Position numbers and translations under genes: made by a program. Source: Neckera pumila (Eukaryota; Streptophyta; Bryopsida; Hypnales; Neckeraceae). Taken from it: a stretch of 64,000 bases of DNA. The stretch spans positions 3,658,001-3,722,000 of the forward strand of contig OZ018415.1 of the NCBI GenBank assembly GCA_963969595.1, given 5' to 3'. Below the pieces are notes generated by a model. The model was not told the DNA's origin and did not search any database. It saw only the letters and a program-made list of their open reading frames with translations. Within the stretch, counting starts at the first letter, position 1, and every line of letters starts with the position of its first letter. Shown in pieces: positions 1 through 12,016 of the stretch.

Positions 1-2
1 AA

Positions 3-89
<87 letters not shown>

Positions 90-94
90 GTAAG

Positions 95-185
<91 letters not shown>
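1..185. repeat. (AATA)n microsatellite
   Basis: The window opens in an almost uninterrupted AATA tetranucleotide array of about 45 units, with two AAGT variants near position 90. It continues beyond the left edge. No coding content. Confidence 0.98.
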
Positions 186-650
186 AATAAAAATTGACCA
201 TTTGCAATAGCTCTATGGAGACGGTCATTCAGCAAAAAACCCACCAAAATAATGTTTTATGTGTTTTGAAATGCAAGCAAAAAGAAGCTCACTTTGTAGA
301 CTTCTACACTACACAAAATTAAATTTTTTTTAAATCCCTCTTGTGGAGAGCTAGAAGTCTACTAGAAGACCATCTCATCCAAATTTCAGCTCCAAATTCT
401 ATTTTTTGGGTACTAAATAGTACTTAAAACCTCCAAATTGGAATTTGTGACATAAAATCGGGGGCTGTTTTTATTTAGTAAAATATTTTTGAAAGTTGCC
501 AAAAAAATTAGGCAAGGTGTATAGTGGTTATGAGCATCTTCCCTATAAATCTTAAGTCATTTGGATTCAATATGCAAAAGTTATGCCTAAAAAACAAATC
601 AGCATGCAAGGTGTGACAAAAAATAGTACAAGTGTTTCTTGCATTCACCC
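186..650. repeat. Remnant of the GGGTGATTGCAA transposon family, right end
   Basis: The segment ends at 650 with a terminus (AAGTGTTTCTTGCATTCACC) nearly identical to the right end of the 13104-13832 element, and the preceding bases are alike as well. The left end is missing, apparently lost next to the AATA array. There is no gene in this stretch. Confidence 0.6.
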
Positions 651-3600
651 ATATCATATCCATATCAAAGTTTTTTTGGTTTTAATTTGGAGAGGTAGGT
701 GGAGAATCAAGTGTTTTGTTTTATTTCGGTTAGGGTTTAAGGGATAGGAAGGGGGTAGTTTTTTTTCTAAGGGGTGAATTCCTTGTATATTTAAAAAAAA
801 TTATTTTTGAAAGAAAGTGAGTATGTTGATTTGTTTGTTTTTATATATAGACCTTATCTTCATTTCCTAAGTGATTCCAACCCACTAGAGTTTTGAACTC
901 AATTGGATTTTCAAGACCCATCATCTTGTGCATGCATCAAAATGCATGTATATAAACTTCATTGAATTGAGGAAATCATCATTTTACACTCCAAAATCCA
1001 ATCCTTTTAACCCCTATTCCACACTCTACATTTCTTGATGTAAAATTGCATATGATTTTTATTGACATTAGGATGCAACTCAACAAAATTGGATTCAACG
1101 TAAGGGAGTTTGAGTAAAATGTAAGGGTCATCATATCATATAACCACCCTCCAATTCTATTATAGTCATGTCCTAATACAGTTCCTATGTTAACCTAGAA
1201 AGGATCAAGCCTTCAAGGATTTAGTCACATTTAATATCCTTAATTTTGTGTGTACTAATTTGCCACATTAAAGGAGTGTGAGTTGTTTTATTTTATTTTT
1301 AAAAATGCATCATATACCATTTAAAAGTCATAAAGTTTAGATTTTTTTGCTTTATAAGAATTAGATTTGATCATAAGGTTAAGAAGAAAAACATATGAAG
1401 ATAGATATCAAATACAAAATAACTTCAAAAATTATGAAAATTCTTTTACAAGTGTATATTATAGTGAATAATATCTCAGTGCAAATTAAAATCCTTCAGT
1501 TGTCATTATATTAAAAAATCCTATTAGATCATGGTTTTATATCAATAGTTAAAATTGAAATCAAAAGTTTTTCAAAATACCAATCAAGAATCTAAACATT
1601 AAAGGACAAATCAACTTCTTTCTTGCACTTGTACAAATATCTTATTATTTCTATATTAGAATTCACATTTCAAAAATTCAATAATTTTTTCATATAGTAA
1701 TATATATGTAAAATTTATATATTCAATTTTTCATAATTAAAAACCTTAAATTGAAGTTTATATGATGTTTAAAAAAAAATTCTTTGTAAAAATCAATAAT
1801 CATAAAATCCTTGAAATAGTATAAAACATTTAAGAAAATTGAAGATAATAGTGATAAACATCATGGAATAATTGGTGTATTCTTCATACTCACATTAAAA
1901 AAAAAATTGATAGTAAGAGGTCAAAACTTGATCTATTTAAAGCTTTCAAGATGTTACTTCAAAATGTTACAAATATTAAAATGGAATAAGAAATAGAATA
2001 TTGGAGCTACATTTTCTTTGTTAATCTTAAATGCATTTAAAACCAAGAACTATATGAAATGGTAGGTTTGACTTTTAAAATTCCCCTTGAGCTTGCAATG
2101 TCCTTTGATCCTTCTTTGAAAGCTTCATTTCTTTGCAGAGTTGGAATATATAAGAGATCATTTTTATCACCAAAATTGCCATAACTACTGAGGAGCTAAG
2201 AGTTGCCAAAGTTCACTAGAATTGAAAGTAATTTGAAGCAGAAGCATTTCATTTGGTAGAATAATCACCAGCATTTCAATAAAAGACTTCCGATTTCTTT
2301 TAATCTAGTATCATTCAAAAGACTTTAGAAAACAACTTAATGAAAATGAAAAATCTTCATCTATGGAAACAAAATGTCTTTAAATTATCCCCAAGTGATA
2401 GCCAAAAATGAGTTGTGTTTATTAGACTCGGTGGACCCATGACATCCACCATCCAAATCCTACTGGTATCCATAGCCTAATCAAATACTCTAAGTTGATG
2501 AGGGGAACTTGGGTACTTCACTATACCTTGTAATGCATACTTCATAACTTTCTATTATGGGGTTATTTAGCTATTATTTGATAGTAGATATATTCCTATT
2601 TTTTTCTACTTCTACTTTTCGCCCATTTTCCTACACTTTATGATAGTTAAAGCTAAAATTTCAGACATTTAAACATGTTCCTTCTATGATTCAAAAAATT
2701 TGTACGCAATTTTAGGGTTGATCAGCACAATATTTACAATCTAATTTTTCTTGAACACAACCCACACAAACAACAAATAAGCAAGCATCTTATATTAAAT
2801 AATTCATGTAAATGAATCACACATGCACAATAGGAGAAAAGACCACATAAATTGCAAAATCTACAAGTAGTGTTATATTGGCTAAGCCTTATTTATGCAT
2901 TTATAAAATACAATGATTGAGGGTCCCAAAATCTTACAAATGGTGCTAGCAAGTAGTTTGGTTTCAGAATTTAGGGTTCGGGATGTAGAACAACAATAGT
3001 TCATAACTAGAAAAAATTGACTATACATACAAAATCCAAAATGAGACATTCATTATTTTGTCTATTTGTGTATAGAAAATGGAAGCTCTTGATGGAAGTC
3101 CCTCTCCACCCTTTAAGACTAAGTCTAATGTAGATTTACAAATTATGTATTATAGATCATTACAATGCATTGTAAAGTAATTGTAATATAGTATGCTTCA
3201 AATCAGTAATGCTTTCGTAACTTGAATATTTTTTAAATTATTAGATCCAACATTTAAAATGTACCCTATAGTAGGTTTCACATTGTTTCTAAAGTAACCA
3301 CTAGCAAATTGCTTGGGGTGGAAAACAAACCCATCAACACTAAAGAAAATGCCTCAGCTTAGTTAGTTTGTTACTTTTTACTACAAGTAATGTTATATGT
3401 ACCAAAAATAAATTAATAAATAAAAACATTCATCTATTAGTGTTGATTAGAAAAACAATTCAATTGATAACTTATGGTGTATAGAAAATACAAGTTGGAA
3501 TCAATCTTATTATTTATTTATTATGCCAAATGCTTTGTTATCATAGACCAATATTCTCTTAGAACATCAAGATCCTAGCACCAAGAGGCTCTGACTTGTG

Positions 3601-3923
3601 GTCAAAGTATATGAAAAGTGCCTTGGCACCATCCAATATTTTCTAAGATTCTACCCAACAATATCAAGTATAGGCCTATAAAATCTAAGTTTAGCTAGTG
3701 TCATTCTATATTCCACTCCTAGTTGGCCATTTCACTATTTACGCAAACCATTCTTGGTATAGGATACAAAACAAGCCAAGTTGAAGAGCTCTTTGAAATA
3801 GATGTGAAGCTTTAGTGGTGCATGGGTGCAAATACTTTCATTGCTGTATAATGTGAAATACCAAAGAACTAAATTTGGAACTTTTAGCACATTGAAGAGT
3901 GAGCGTAGCTTTAGCAACTATAA

Positions 3924-4260
3924 CTAAGGTAGGAGGTGCTAAAACAAGTTTATGCTCTAAAAGTGTTCTTTAAGATATAGGCACATATTGCTTCTTTAAT
4001 TTATTGATTGCATTCCTAATGTACAAATAGTGAACATATCAATGTTAATTAGAATAGTCTTAGAACCTTTTGTAAATCCAACTTCATAATTAAATTCACA
4101 ACTAATTTCATAGCATCCAAAAAACATATATTAAACAACTTGTGGTAGATGCAAATTCCATTTTTCTTTTAAGAATCTTTGAATAAATAATATTTGAAGA
4201 GATCTAGCAATCCTCAAAATCAAAATGAGCACTTCAATAGTTGTTTTATGCACCTACTAA
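3924..4260. mobile_element. GGTAGGAGG-family miniature element in unit 1
   Basis: The left end TAAGGTAGGAGGTGCTAAAA matches the family terminus. The right end is eroded to GCACCTACTAA. The same element sits at the same place in unit 2 (26645-26980) and in altered form in unit 3, so it was there before the units duplicated. Confidence 0.55.
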
Positions 4261-5175
4261 CGCATTGCACTTCAAAAAAATTTACAACCTACAGTAGATT
4301 CTCTAGTAAACTAAGGGCCTGGACTGGTGTGACACATTACATTAGAGAGGTTATTACAATAGGGAGGGTCATTTGCATTCATGACATTTGGATGTAGCCA
4401 ATGCCACAAATGACAATCAATTTTACTTTAGAGAGGCTTTTTACTTTAGAGTGTGTTGATTATTAGAAGTTCTAAGATAGAAACCTCCAAATGTGCTATT
4501 GACCCTAAACTGCCATCTTTACCGCCTGTGTACTTCTCCAAAATCAGTTATGTACTCCTATGTGGAAGAAACCATTTTAGAACCAAACTTTGTTCCTTAA
4601 TAACTTTTGCAGACAATATCCAAATGTCAGTGTCCTTTGATGCATAGAAACATCCTTCCAGTTACCAATAAAATCATATGAAGATTTGACCAGTCTAATA
4701 ACTTAATAATAGTAACTAGGCTCAGTAGCAAAAAGTGGTCAAACAATCAAACTGTCCACTGCATTATTTGTGTCCAAAAAAAACAAAAAACTCTCCACTG
4801 CCAAACAGTAGTCCATGTGACTGTACCTTTTTTTCCTTTTTTTTCTTCGAAATGGACGGTGAGCAGGTACTGTCGGTAACTTTGGTGCAAGTCTGCACGA
4901 GTGCAAGATGTACTTCGGGATACAATTAGATTAGTATGTCAATAGCCTCCAAATCTCGCTTGAATCAATAGCCTGCAAATCTGAGAGTCACCCCAGTCAG
5001 TCTCAATACCGGTACCTGATGAAATGAAAAGAAATCCTCGTTTCATTTGTTTCCAAAAAATCCCCGCTTGTCGAGCGGAAGCGTAAAAACAGCAGAAATG
5101 GGAGGTCTTCGCCAAAATGATCAATGGTTAACGGAGGTGGATCCCATTCGGTCCGTGGCAGGGCTTTGTTTTTCA

Positions 5176-5181
5176 TATAAA
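5176..5181 (+). promoter_or_regulatory. Possible TATA box of ankyrin unit 1
   Basis: TATAAA is followed by a GC-richer block also conserved in unit 2 after TATAAA at 29561 (GGCGCT..TTGTTTCCGTGTG). Conservation of TATA plus downstream block between diverged copies suggests a core promoter. No transcript evidence is available here, and a TTTAAAATAGAGAG motif at about 5400 is an alternative. Confidence 0.35.
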
Positions 5182-5510
5182 CTTTGAAGTTAAGTTGCGG
5201 CGCTGTTGTTTCCGTGTGCACTTGCCAAGGCTGTTATTGCTGGCCTCACGGTCCCTCCCTGGCCTGTCCTGCCCGGTTCCTTCCTCCCTCGTCATTTTCT
5301 GTACAGTACACGTAAAAAAATCCATAGGTGGGGAAACCACTCGGCAAAACCTCCTTCTTGCACAAAATTCTACCTAAGAATGACTATTTCTGCGCTTCCG
5401 TTTAAAATAGAGAGGTCTGATTCTTTGTCGGCATCGGCCACTTTTCAGCCTCCGCGTCCTCGATCACAGGCCCTCCGTTTCCTCTCTGGGCCTCCGCGTC
5501 CTCACGTACA

Positions 5511-5984
5511 GAGGCAAGAGTCTCGTGGAGAGCCTGGTTTAATCGGTGGAATGAGACCTTGAGTGGCACTTCAATTCGTTTTCGAAGCATGCTGGCTCTA
5601 GATCTCTAGCTAGCTCTCTCATAATCTTGCTGTTGAAGGAGTTTCCGTTTGGCGGAGCTGCACATGCATGCACAGGTTACCTTCCATTTTCTATCTTCCC
5701 TTGCAGTCGGGAGTACGTTGTGAGTGCTTGCACCGTGTTGTCTGGCTGATCGATATCGAGGAGTTGATCTGTGGAGAAGCTGCTGGAGCTTTTTAAGAGA
5801 CATATATTTGTTTCCGCTTGAGACGAACTCAAGGTCCTGCTACTTGGAGGAGAGTTTTGGACGAGCTCAACTTGAGGGAAGCTTTTATATCTGCTGCTGC
5901 GTTATTCATTCTATTGTGAGGCTGTGTTTGGATCGTGGCTTTCTGGAGCTCTTCATCTTGACTGTGGAAGTGGACACTGAGAAG
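5511..5984 (+). other. Putative non-coding leader exon of ankyrin gene 1
   Basis: A GC-richer block conserved in all three units (also 30553-31024 and 54441-54903) and always lying upstream of the ankyrin ORF. It ends at a good plant splice donor, AAG|GTGAGAATGG, at the same relative place in all three. Indels between copies are not multiples of three and the possible ORFs differ between copies, so it looks like 5' untranslated exon rather than coding sequence. The left limit is only the edge of three-way conservation, so the true start may lie upstream, near 5205. Confidence 0.6.
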
Positions 5985-7261
5985 GTGAGAATGGTGGCTT
6001 TCATGCACTTGTTTTGGTGGGTTTTTCCTGTTGAGATTCTTTCCTAAAGTAGGGCATGATGTAGTGTATACGCGCTACGGGTATTTCCCAAAATAGAGTC
6101 ATAAATTGACAAGTTCACAATTTTGCAACTTTGACACTTCCTTGTGAATTATGGGCTTTATAAAAGCTTTATTCCTTCTGGATTCTACATATATTTGGAT
6201 GTTGGTTTCACAAGACGTTAAACCCATCATTTGAAGTGGGCCCTACAAGGTGAATTTATCCTTGGGAAAACACAAGAATTTTTTATTTGCCACACATGAT
6301 AAAATTTGAAAATTTTGAATTCATAATTGCAATCAAAAGTCTCAAATTAGCTAAGAGAGGTGAAGAATATAGAATTAATATGGCACAAAATAGTTTTTTT
6401 TAATTTTTTATTTATTTATTTATAATTACCCTGTACAACACAAAATTGACCCTTAGGGCCAACTTTGATTGATGGATTTAGCATCCTGTGCATTGGTTTT
6501 ATATATTTCCATAATTTTATAATTTTTGGTGCTAGAAAATCTGCCAAATTCAATCCTTTTATACCATATTACACTTATTGAAATATCCTAAATGTAGCAA
6601 GAAATCAATTTTCTTTTATAATTTAGTGCTATAGACTTGCACATCTTTAGTTGAAGGAAAATCAAACATTTTTTTGCAAGTCAAAATTTAAATGTTATCT
6701 TCTAATCTTTTTTTATATAATTTAAACATTCAAAAATTTCAAAAGACATTTTTGGCCAAATGATTCTATATTTAGGTTTCCAAATACTTGGATCTAAATG
6801 TAATCTAATATTGTAAAGGTCAAGTGTAAAGAAATTCACCTTGTGTACTTTACATACTTTATTTGTGATTAAATTCACTTTTAGCTTCTCTATGGACCAT
6901 TGTTTTGAAACTATTTTAAAGCAATTTTAAAAGAGTTTCTAAATCCCTAAATCTTTGCAATGTGCTTTTATCCAATGTTTTTTGAAAGAAGCATATCTTA
7001 TGTATACATTGGTATTTATATAAATCAGTTTTTATATTTTCAATTTTATAAAAATTCATTACAAAATGTTTTTCAAAATGATCATCATAATAATAGTTTT
7101 CTATGTGTATATTGTGCATTAGAAATGCAATCTTAGTTTCAAAGTTATAGGGGTATCCATAGCATGAAAATGCCCTACGTGAGACTATTGTACTCTTCAA
7201 TTGCAATCAAAGCTATTTCATATTATGAGACTAAAATTTTATTGGAACTTGTTGTGTGTAG
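5985..7261 (+). other. Intron in 5' UTR of ankyrin gene 1 (1277 bp)
   Basis: Bounded by GTGAGAATGG at the donor and TTGTTGTGTGTAG at the acceptor. The same junctions occur in the other two copies. Content is AT-rich and non-coding. A segment at about 6217-6360 resembles the inverted-repeat element at 20141-20394. Confidence 0.6.
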
Positions 7262-7278
7262 AAGATTTGCCAAAGAAA

Positions 7279-9459
7279 ATGTCGTTTGTTGGTTCAAACA
7301 TCGCAAGTACTAGTAGAGCGGGTACTAATGGAGGACCACCAGCTTGTGCATGGGTATCTTTGACTTTGGAGGAACAACTTACAAATTTTGAACGCACAAT
7401 TTGTAATCTATGGCCTTGTGGAACGTCTATTTATTATTCATCTCTCAAATCCGTTGCTCGAGTTATGAAGGAATTGAGAATCGATCCATGTGCAAATATT
7501 GAAAGTCTTCTTCCTCTTGTTCAAATTTTGGCCCCTCCTGGGGTTTTACTTGGAACAACTTCTCTCCATTGGGCTGTATTGATGGATGATAGAACAATGG
7601 TACATTACATTTTGACCTCAAGAAGGGTGGATATTGATGCTTCAACGACAATTTGGAAGGAAACAGCCTTGCACTATGCTATATTTGGTGGAAACCATGA
7701 CATAGTGGAAGACCTTCTTAGGTACAAAGCTGATGTTGGAATTTGTAATTCAGCAAGTGAAAGTACCCTCTACTACATGGTAAATCAGAAGGATTCCATG
7801 TTTGGCATCCTCAAAAAAATTCTAGCCAACAATGTCAATATATGTGACAACGCGAAGAATACAGCCTTGCATCATGCAGCAATGGAGGGAGCTACAGATG
7901 TTGTGGCATATCTTTTAGATGCAAAGGCAAATGTAAACGTGCACAATAGATCTGGATATACTCCACTTCATTATGCAGTAAAAAAGGGATCTCGAGATGT
8001 TGTGACACATCTTTTGCAGCAAAATGCTGATGTTAATGCGTTCACTGACCATAGACAGAGTCCACTTCATTGTGCAGCAGAGATGGGATCTCTAGATATT
8101 GTCACATATCTTTTGCAACAAAATGCGGATGTTAATGCGTTAAATCACATTGAGAAGAGTCCACTTCACTATGCAGCAGAGAAGGGACATCTCAATGTTG
8201 TGACATGTCTTTTGCAGCATAATGCTATTGTTAATGTGGCAGACGACTATGGATGGGGTCCACTTCACTATGCAGTAGAGAAGGGATTTCCAGATGTTGC
8301 AACAAGCCTTTTGCAACATGATGCTAATATCAATGCGTTAAATAAAGATGGATTGAGTCCATTGCACCTTGCAGCAAAGAAAAGAGCTATGAATATTGTA
8401 CAACTTCTTGTGGAAGGAAATGCGGATGTAGATGCTTTGGACAAAGATGGATGAAGTCCACTTCTCCTTTCTATAAGTTACCAAGGAGTTGACACATCCA
8501 AAGGATTAATAGCAATTGGAGCTGATGTTCATATCAAGGACAAAGGGAAAAATAATGCTCTTCATTTAGCTATTCAAGCTTATGGTAGAGAGCACAACAT
8601 GATGGACATTGTGAAACTTCTTCAAGAGCTTGATGTTGATGCAAATGCCAAGAATTTACAAGGATATTCTCCATTTTGTGCAGCTGTGGTTGAGGGTCAT
8701 ACAGAGGTGGTGAAAGAATTATTACAAAGCAAAGAGAAGATAAAGCTCATGGAAGAATGCAATGGTCAAACTGTGATTCAAATTGCATTTGATAATGGCC
8801 ATGAGCGTATTAAAAGAGCACTTTTGGAGTGTGATGATGTGAACCGATATGTCAGTGATCTTTATAGAGATCGCCAAGTCTATGTGGATGCTGCCAATGC
8901 CATTCTTGTCGGTGCTGCCCTCATTGCTAGTGTTACATTTGCCTCATGGCTTCAACCACCATTGAGCTACACTACTTCCTATTCAGATCTTGCTCCTTCA
9001 AGCTCAGACATCAACTATGTGGATGTCCAACACAATGTATCCCTACGAGCATTTTGGATATTCAATGCCCTATCATTTTATTTTGCCATTGGAACGGTGG
9101 TTTTTGGTGCTCGAAGCATTTTGCCAAGGCGGAGAATGTTTATCAAGGACCTTGTAGTGCAACTTCACCAAAACTTATTGGTTACATCCATCCTTTTGGC
9201 ATGTTCAGTATTATTTGTCATAGTAGCCTTTGGAATAGCAGGGTGTATAGTCTTGACACCAACATTACAATTTCAATGGTATATGATAGTTCCCACCATT
9301 TTTGGAGGCTTGGTGTGTTTGGTAAGTTTAGGGTGTCTATTCAAAACTATGGTAGAAGATAATTTAGATATTAAGAAAAATGAAACATTTAGTTTGTTTA
9401 GAAAACTTTGGAATCCTCAAAGATCCTCTCAAGAGTTGATATGCAATGCTATTTATTGA
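7279..9459 (+). pseudogene. Ankyrin-repeat/PGG membrane protein gene, copy 1, with one in-frame stop
   Basis: The reading frame is open from ATG 7279 to TGA 9457-9459 (726 codons) except for a TGA at 8452-8454. There copies 2 and 3 and the repeat consensus have TGG or another sense codon (D-G-W-S-P-L). Residues 92 to about 515 form about 13 ankyrin repeats with G-x-T-P-L-H-x-A cores. The C-terminus has the PGG-type core (LVGAALIASVTFASWLQPPL) and four predicted membrane helices. The family resembles Arabidopsis ACD6, whose members act at plasma or endomembranes in salicylic-acid defence; function here is inferred. Start choice: the ATG is 17 bases after the conserved splice acceptor, and upstream in-frame codons belong to the intron. 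As read, a 391-aa protein without membrane helices would be made. It may be a young pseudogene, a functional truncated form, or a sequence error. Confidence 0.8.
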
Positions 9460-10112
9460 AAGCTAGAGATGTGATAGCGTAAGTACACAAACATGTACAT
9501 AATTGTGTTGCTACCTTATATAATTTTTATCAAATATCCATGAACTTGTCAAAAAAAAAGATTTCACTCTTATAGTACCAAAGATTCAAATGACAAGGGG
9601 TACTTGATGTCATGTTGTCCAATAAGAAACATTTTATTGCAGATACCTCTTGAGCCATTAGTACTTAATTGCATCAAATTTGTCCTATTCCATATAAAAT
9701 ATTCCCTCAATGTTTCATTAATTAGGCTTTGAATGACAAAAAGTACCTAATGTCCCATTATGTAATAAAAGACATGCAATTTTGTAAACCTCATGATGTC
9801 AAAAATGGGTGGATATAGGGGGAAGATATCATTCCTTTCTTGACAAGTACGCATTTAAATCCAATTAAGGACTCCAATCAAGGCCATTCTACAAGGCACT
9901 TTGAGGACCCAATTTCTTCTAATGATACTAAATTTATCAAAAATTTATTGGATTTCAAGAAGATTAAAAAATAGGGTGCCTTCTCCATCTTTTTTTTAAA
10001 CTATTGACTTGCATGTTGGCATAGCTTTCAATTGTAGAGTAATTAGACCCATCTTCTTTGGTATGAACTATTTAATGCAATTTTTTAGAGTGTAGGTAAA
10101 ACATTCATCATG
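9460..10112. other. 3' flank of ankyrin gene 1, non-coding
   Basis: AT-rich with no supportable ORF. The part from about 9960 matches the DNA just after gene 2 (35410-35490 and 35925-35980), so it belongs to the duplicated unit and probably contains the 3' UTR and polyadenylation region. Confidence 0.6.
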
Positions 10113-10170
10113 AAGTCCAGGGCATGTGAATTGGTGCCATGATGGTGCATTGAAAGGCTATCAAGATAAT

Positions 10171-10227
10171 TTGGTGCCAACCTCCATGCTAGGTTTGCCA
10201 CTAAGTTTGCATGGAGGTTGGCACCAA
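10171..10227. other. Perfect 19-bp inverted repeat (hairpin)
   Basis: The left arm TTGGTGCCAACCTCCATGC (10171-10189) is exactly complementary to 10209-10227 across a 19-nt loop. It lies within the 10113-10593 element. Arm length resembles a small-RNA hairpin, but there is no evidence of expression. Confidence 0.85.
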
Positions 10228-10346
10228 GTTATATGGATAGTGTTTCACTGCACCATTAGAAGATTTTTAGCTCCTTTGAAGGGCTGTGAGTTCTTTGGGC
10301 TACCAGGGTTGGTGGAACAGCCTCGCAACAGTCTGCAACTGCTGCC

Positions 10347-10373
10347 TGACGTGGCAGAACGATTGCCACGTCA
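10347..10373. other. Perfect 10-bp hairpin TGACGTGGCA-N7-TGCCACGTCA
   Basis: The stem contains ACGT cores (TGACGTGGCA), which bZIP factors can bind. It has the same geometry (7-nt loop, TGGCA/TGCCA) as the hairpin at 27824-27854 in another element, so it is probably a family feature of the transposon. Confidence 0.8.
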
Positions 10374-10593
10374 CCCAAAATAAAATTATTTTATTATTTT
10401 ATTTTTTTGCTTTATTTTCATTTTAGATTTTTCAAATTTTTATTTTTTCAAAAATAAAAATATAAAAAATCTAACAGCAGATGTTCCCAATCTGCTAGGG
10501 GAATAGCGTCGGGGGAACATGCCTGAAACGGCCCTCTAGCCCCCCCAAATCTCTTCTAATGCATGTTGACACCATAGTGGCATGCCTTGACTT

Positions 10594-11407
10594 TTTTGAT
10601 GTTAGGTTCTTTACTAGAAACAATCAAGGGAGCTTTTAACAACCCAATCAACCATTTTGTATGGTTGTTGACTTGTTGTATAACTTTGGGCAAAGTTTTT
10701 GGTTGGTTAAAACCTTTTTTTTCCGATATTTTTTTCCTATGCAAACTTGATTGCGTTGTCTTTGAATTTAATATATTCTTAAAACTAAGGTTGCTATGAT
10801 AGAATTAACTATAATAAAATTAGCGCAAAGTGTTTCGTATTTGTCTAGTTTTAGAAAGTTTATTATTTGGAGAAGGTATTGGTGTTTTTAAAATTTGTTA
10901 GAAGAAATTCTATAAATAGTTGAAAATTTTGACATAGATATTTTCAATTAATAATGCTTGACATTGTCTCTTGTATAATATTCTTTATTACTCTCTTGAC
11001 TGCCCTCTCCCTTACCTTGAATGAGGGATATATCCCTTTTGCCAAATACTTAGCTAGACTAAGGGTTAAGAGTTCAACTATTCAATACTTACAACTCATA
11101 TTTCTTGCTTTTTGTTGGAGGATCACTTCACATTTCAATGAATGCAAGGAAATCCCTTAGTTAACCCTTCATTGCCTAAGCTGCAAAGACGTGTTGGGAT
11201 CTAACCTCTATAGTGTGCGGCCATGCTAGCTCAAAATCTAAATATTAGAGGTCCAATTCATTATTAAAGACCTTGTAATCTGATGCACCTTGCACTCTAC
11301 CAAGTTGTCAAAAAAAATTGTCCAAAATAGTCCAATTACCATCTACCATTAAGAATAATTTTTGATAATAATGTGAAAGACTTACTTCATGATCATTTGG
11401 TGAGATT
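10594..11407. other. 3' flank of unit 1, non-coding
   Basis: AT-rich. The 10800-10900 part resembles DNA after gene 3 (57700-57790). I see no gene in it. Confidence 0.5.
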
Positions 11408-12016
11408 GAAGAAGAAAAGAAAAGCTCTTCATACCATTAAGATAGCAATAAGTAATACAATCCATGTGGGATATGTAAATTAGGCTTAATAGGAACTGAA
11501 CTACTCATAGTTAAGTCAAAACATAGGAATTGTGCTCAAAGTAGAATTTTAGGCCTCATTTGAGCATAAGAAAATATCTTAATTCAAAAAAATTTGAATT
11601 AAAAAAGTTGGGAAATCAAGCTAGATTTTATCTCCAAAAATCCGTTTGAGATTTTGAGACTCAAACTAAAAGTTATGGACAAATTTCAAAGGGGTTGGAA
11701 GGAACATTTTTTTTGACATTTTTATACACCCTCTTTGAAATTTGTCCTTAACTCTTTATTGGAGACTCAAAACCTCAAACTCATTTTAGGAGATAAAAAT
11801 TTGGCTTGATTTTTCAACTTTTTTTATTTCAAAGTTTTTGAAAAAAGATACTCTACTATGCTCAAATGAGGTCTAAAATTCTACTTTCAGCACAATTCCT
11901 ATGTTTTGACTTACAATCATTGGTTCAATTCCTATTAAGCCTAACTTACATATCCCACATGAATTGTGTTACCTACTACTATCCAATTTGTATAAAGAGC
12001 TTCTCTTCTCATCTTC
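11408..12016. repeat. Long inverted repeat, about 300-bp arms
   Basis: The left arm, starting GAAGAAGAAAAGAAAAGCTC, is matched by the reverse complement of the segment ending at 12016. Shared blocks include CATGTGGGATATGTAA, TTAGGCTTAATAGGAA and GTCAAAACATAGGAATTGTG. The arms meet near 11715. A transcript would form a very long hairpin. One arm of a relative lies at 44590-44885. Confidence 0.85.

Larger units (their letters stand above)
10113..10593. mobile_element. Miniature inverted-repeat element with internal hairpins
   Basis: Present in unit 1 but absent from the matching place in unit 2 (about 35985), where ACATTTTG..TCTAGAAACAAT reads straight through. The ends are imperfect inverted repeats (AAGTCCAGGGCATGTG and the complement of GGCATGCCTTGACTT). 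It contains two perfect hairpins, an A/T homopolymer-rich core and a GC-richer part. Its plan resembles the 27588-28095 element. No transposase. Confidence 0.6.
651..11000 (+). repeat. Segmental duplication unit 1 (carries ankyrin gene 1)
   Basis: From about 660 onward the sequence runs in parallel with unit 2 (from about 22518) and, from about 3600, with unit 3 (from about 50770). The shared order is upstream non-genic DNA, leader, intron, ankyrin/membrane gene and 3' flank. Stretches of tens of bases match with scattered substitutions, interrupted by element insertions present in only one unit. The upstream part (651-5100) holds no supportable ORF. The 3' flank (10594-11000) resembles DNA following genes 2 and 3. 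Outer limits are approximate. Confidence 0.85.

Noticed and set aside
5724..6047. 107-codon plus-strand ORF over the unit 1 leader, with counterparts in units 2 and 3
   Set aside because: The frames and encoded peptides differ between the three conserved copies and the ORF crosses the shared splice donor, so it is not under protein-level constraint.
7201..7278. In-frame extension of ankyrin gene 1 upstream to a TTG
   Set aside because: These codons lie before the conserved splice acceptor and have no ATG start. The ATG at 7279 matches the starts of copies 2 and 3.
8452..8454. Selenocysteine or programmed readthrough at the TGA of ankyrin gene 1
   Set aside because: Land plants lack selenoprotein machinery, the sister genes have no such codon, and the substitution fits a simple TGG to TGA change.
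8946..9362. Overlapping long ORFs in other frames across the membrane-domain region (also 34916-35296 and 57232-57612)
   Set aside because: They recur because the underlying gene is conserved. Their translations show no independent domain, and the main frame has clear ankyrin and membrane features.
10381..10470. AT-rich run as a possible replication or matrix attachment site
   Set aside because: It is the homopolymer core of a miniature element and similar runs occur in many places in the window.
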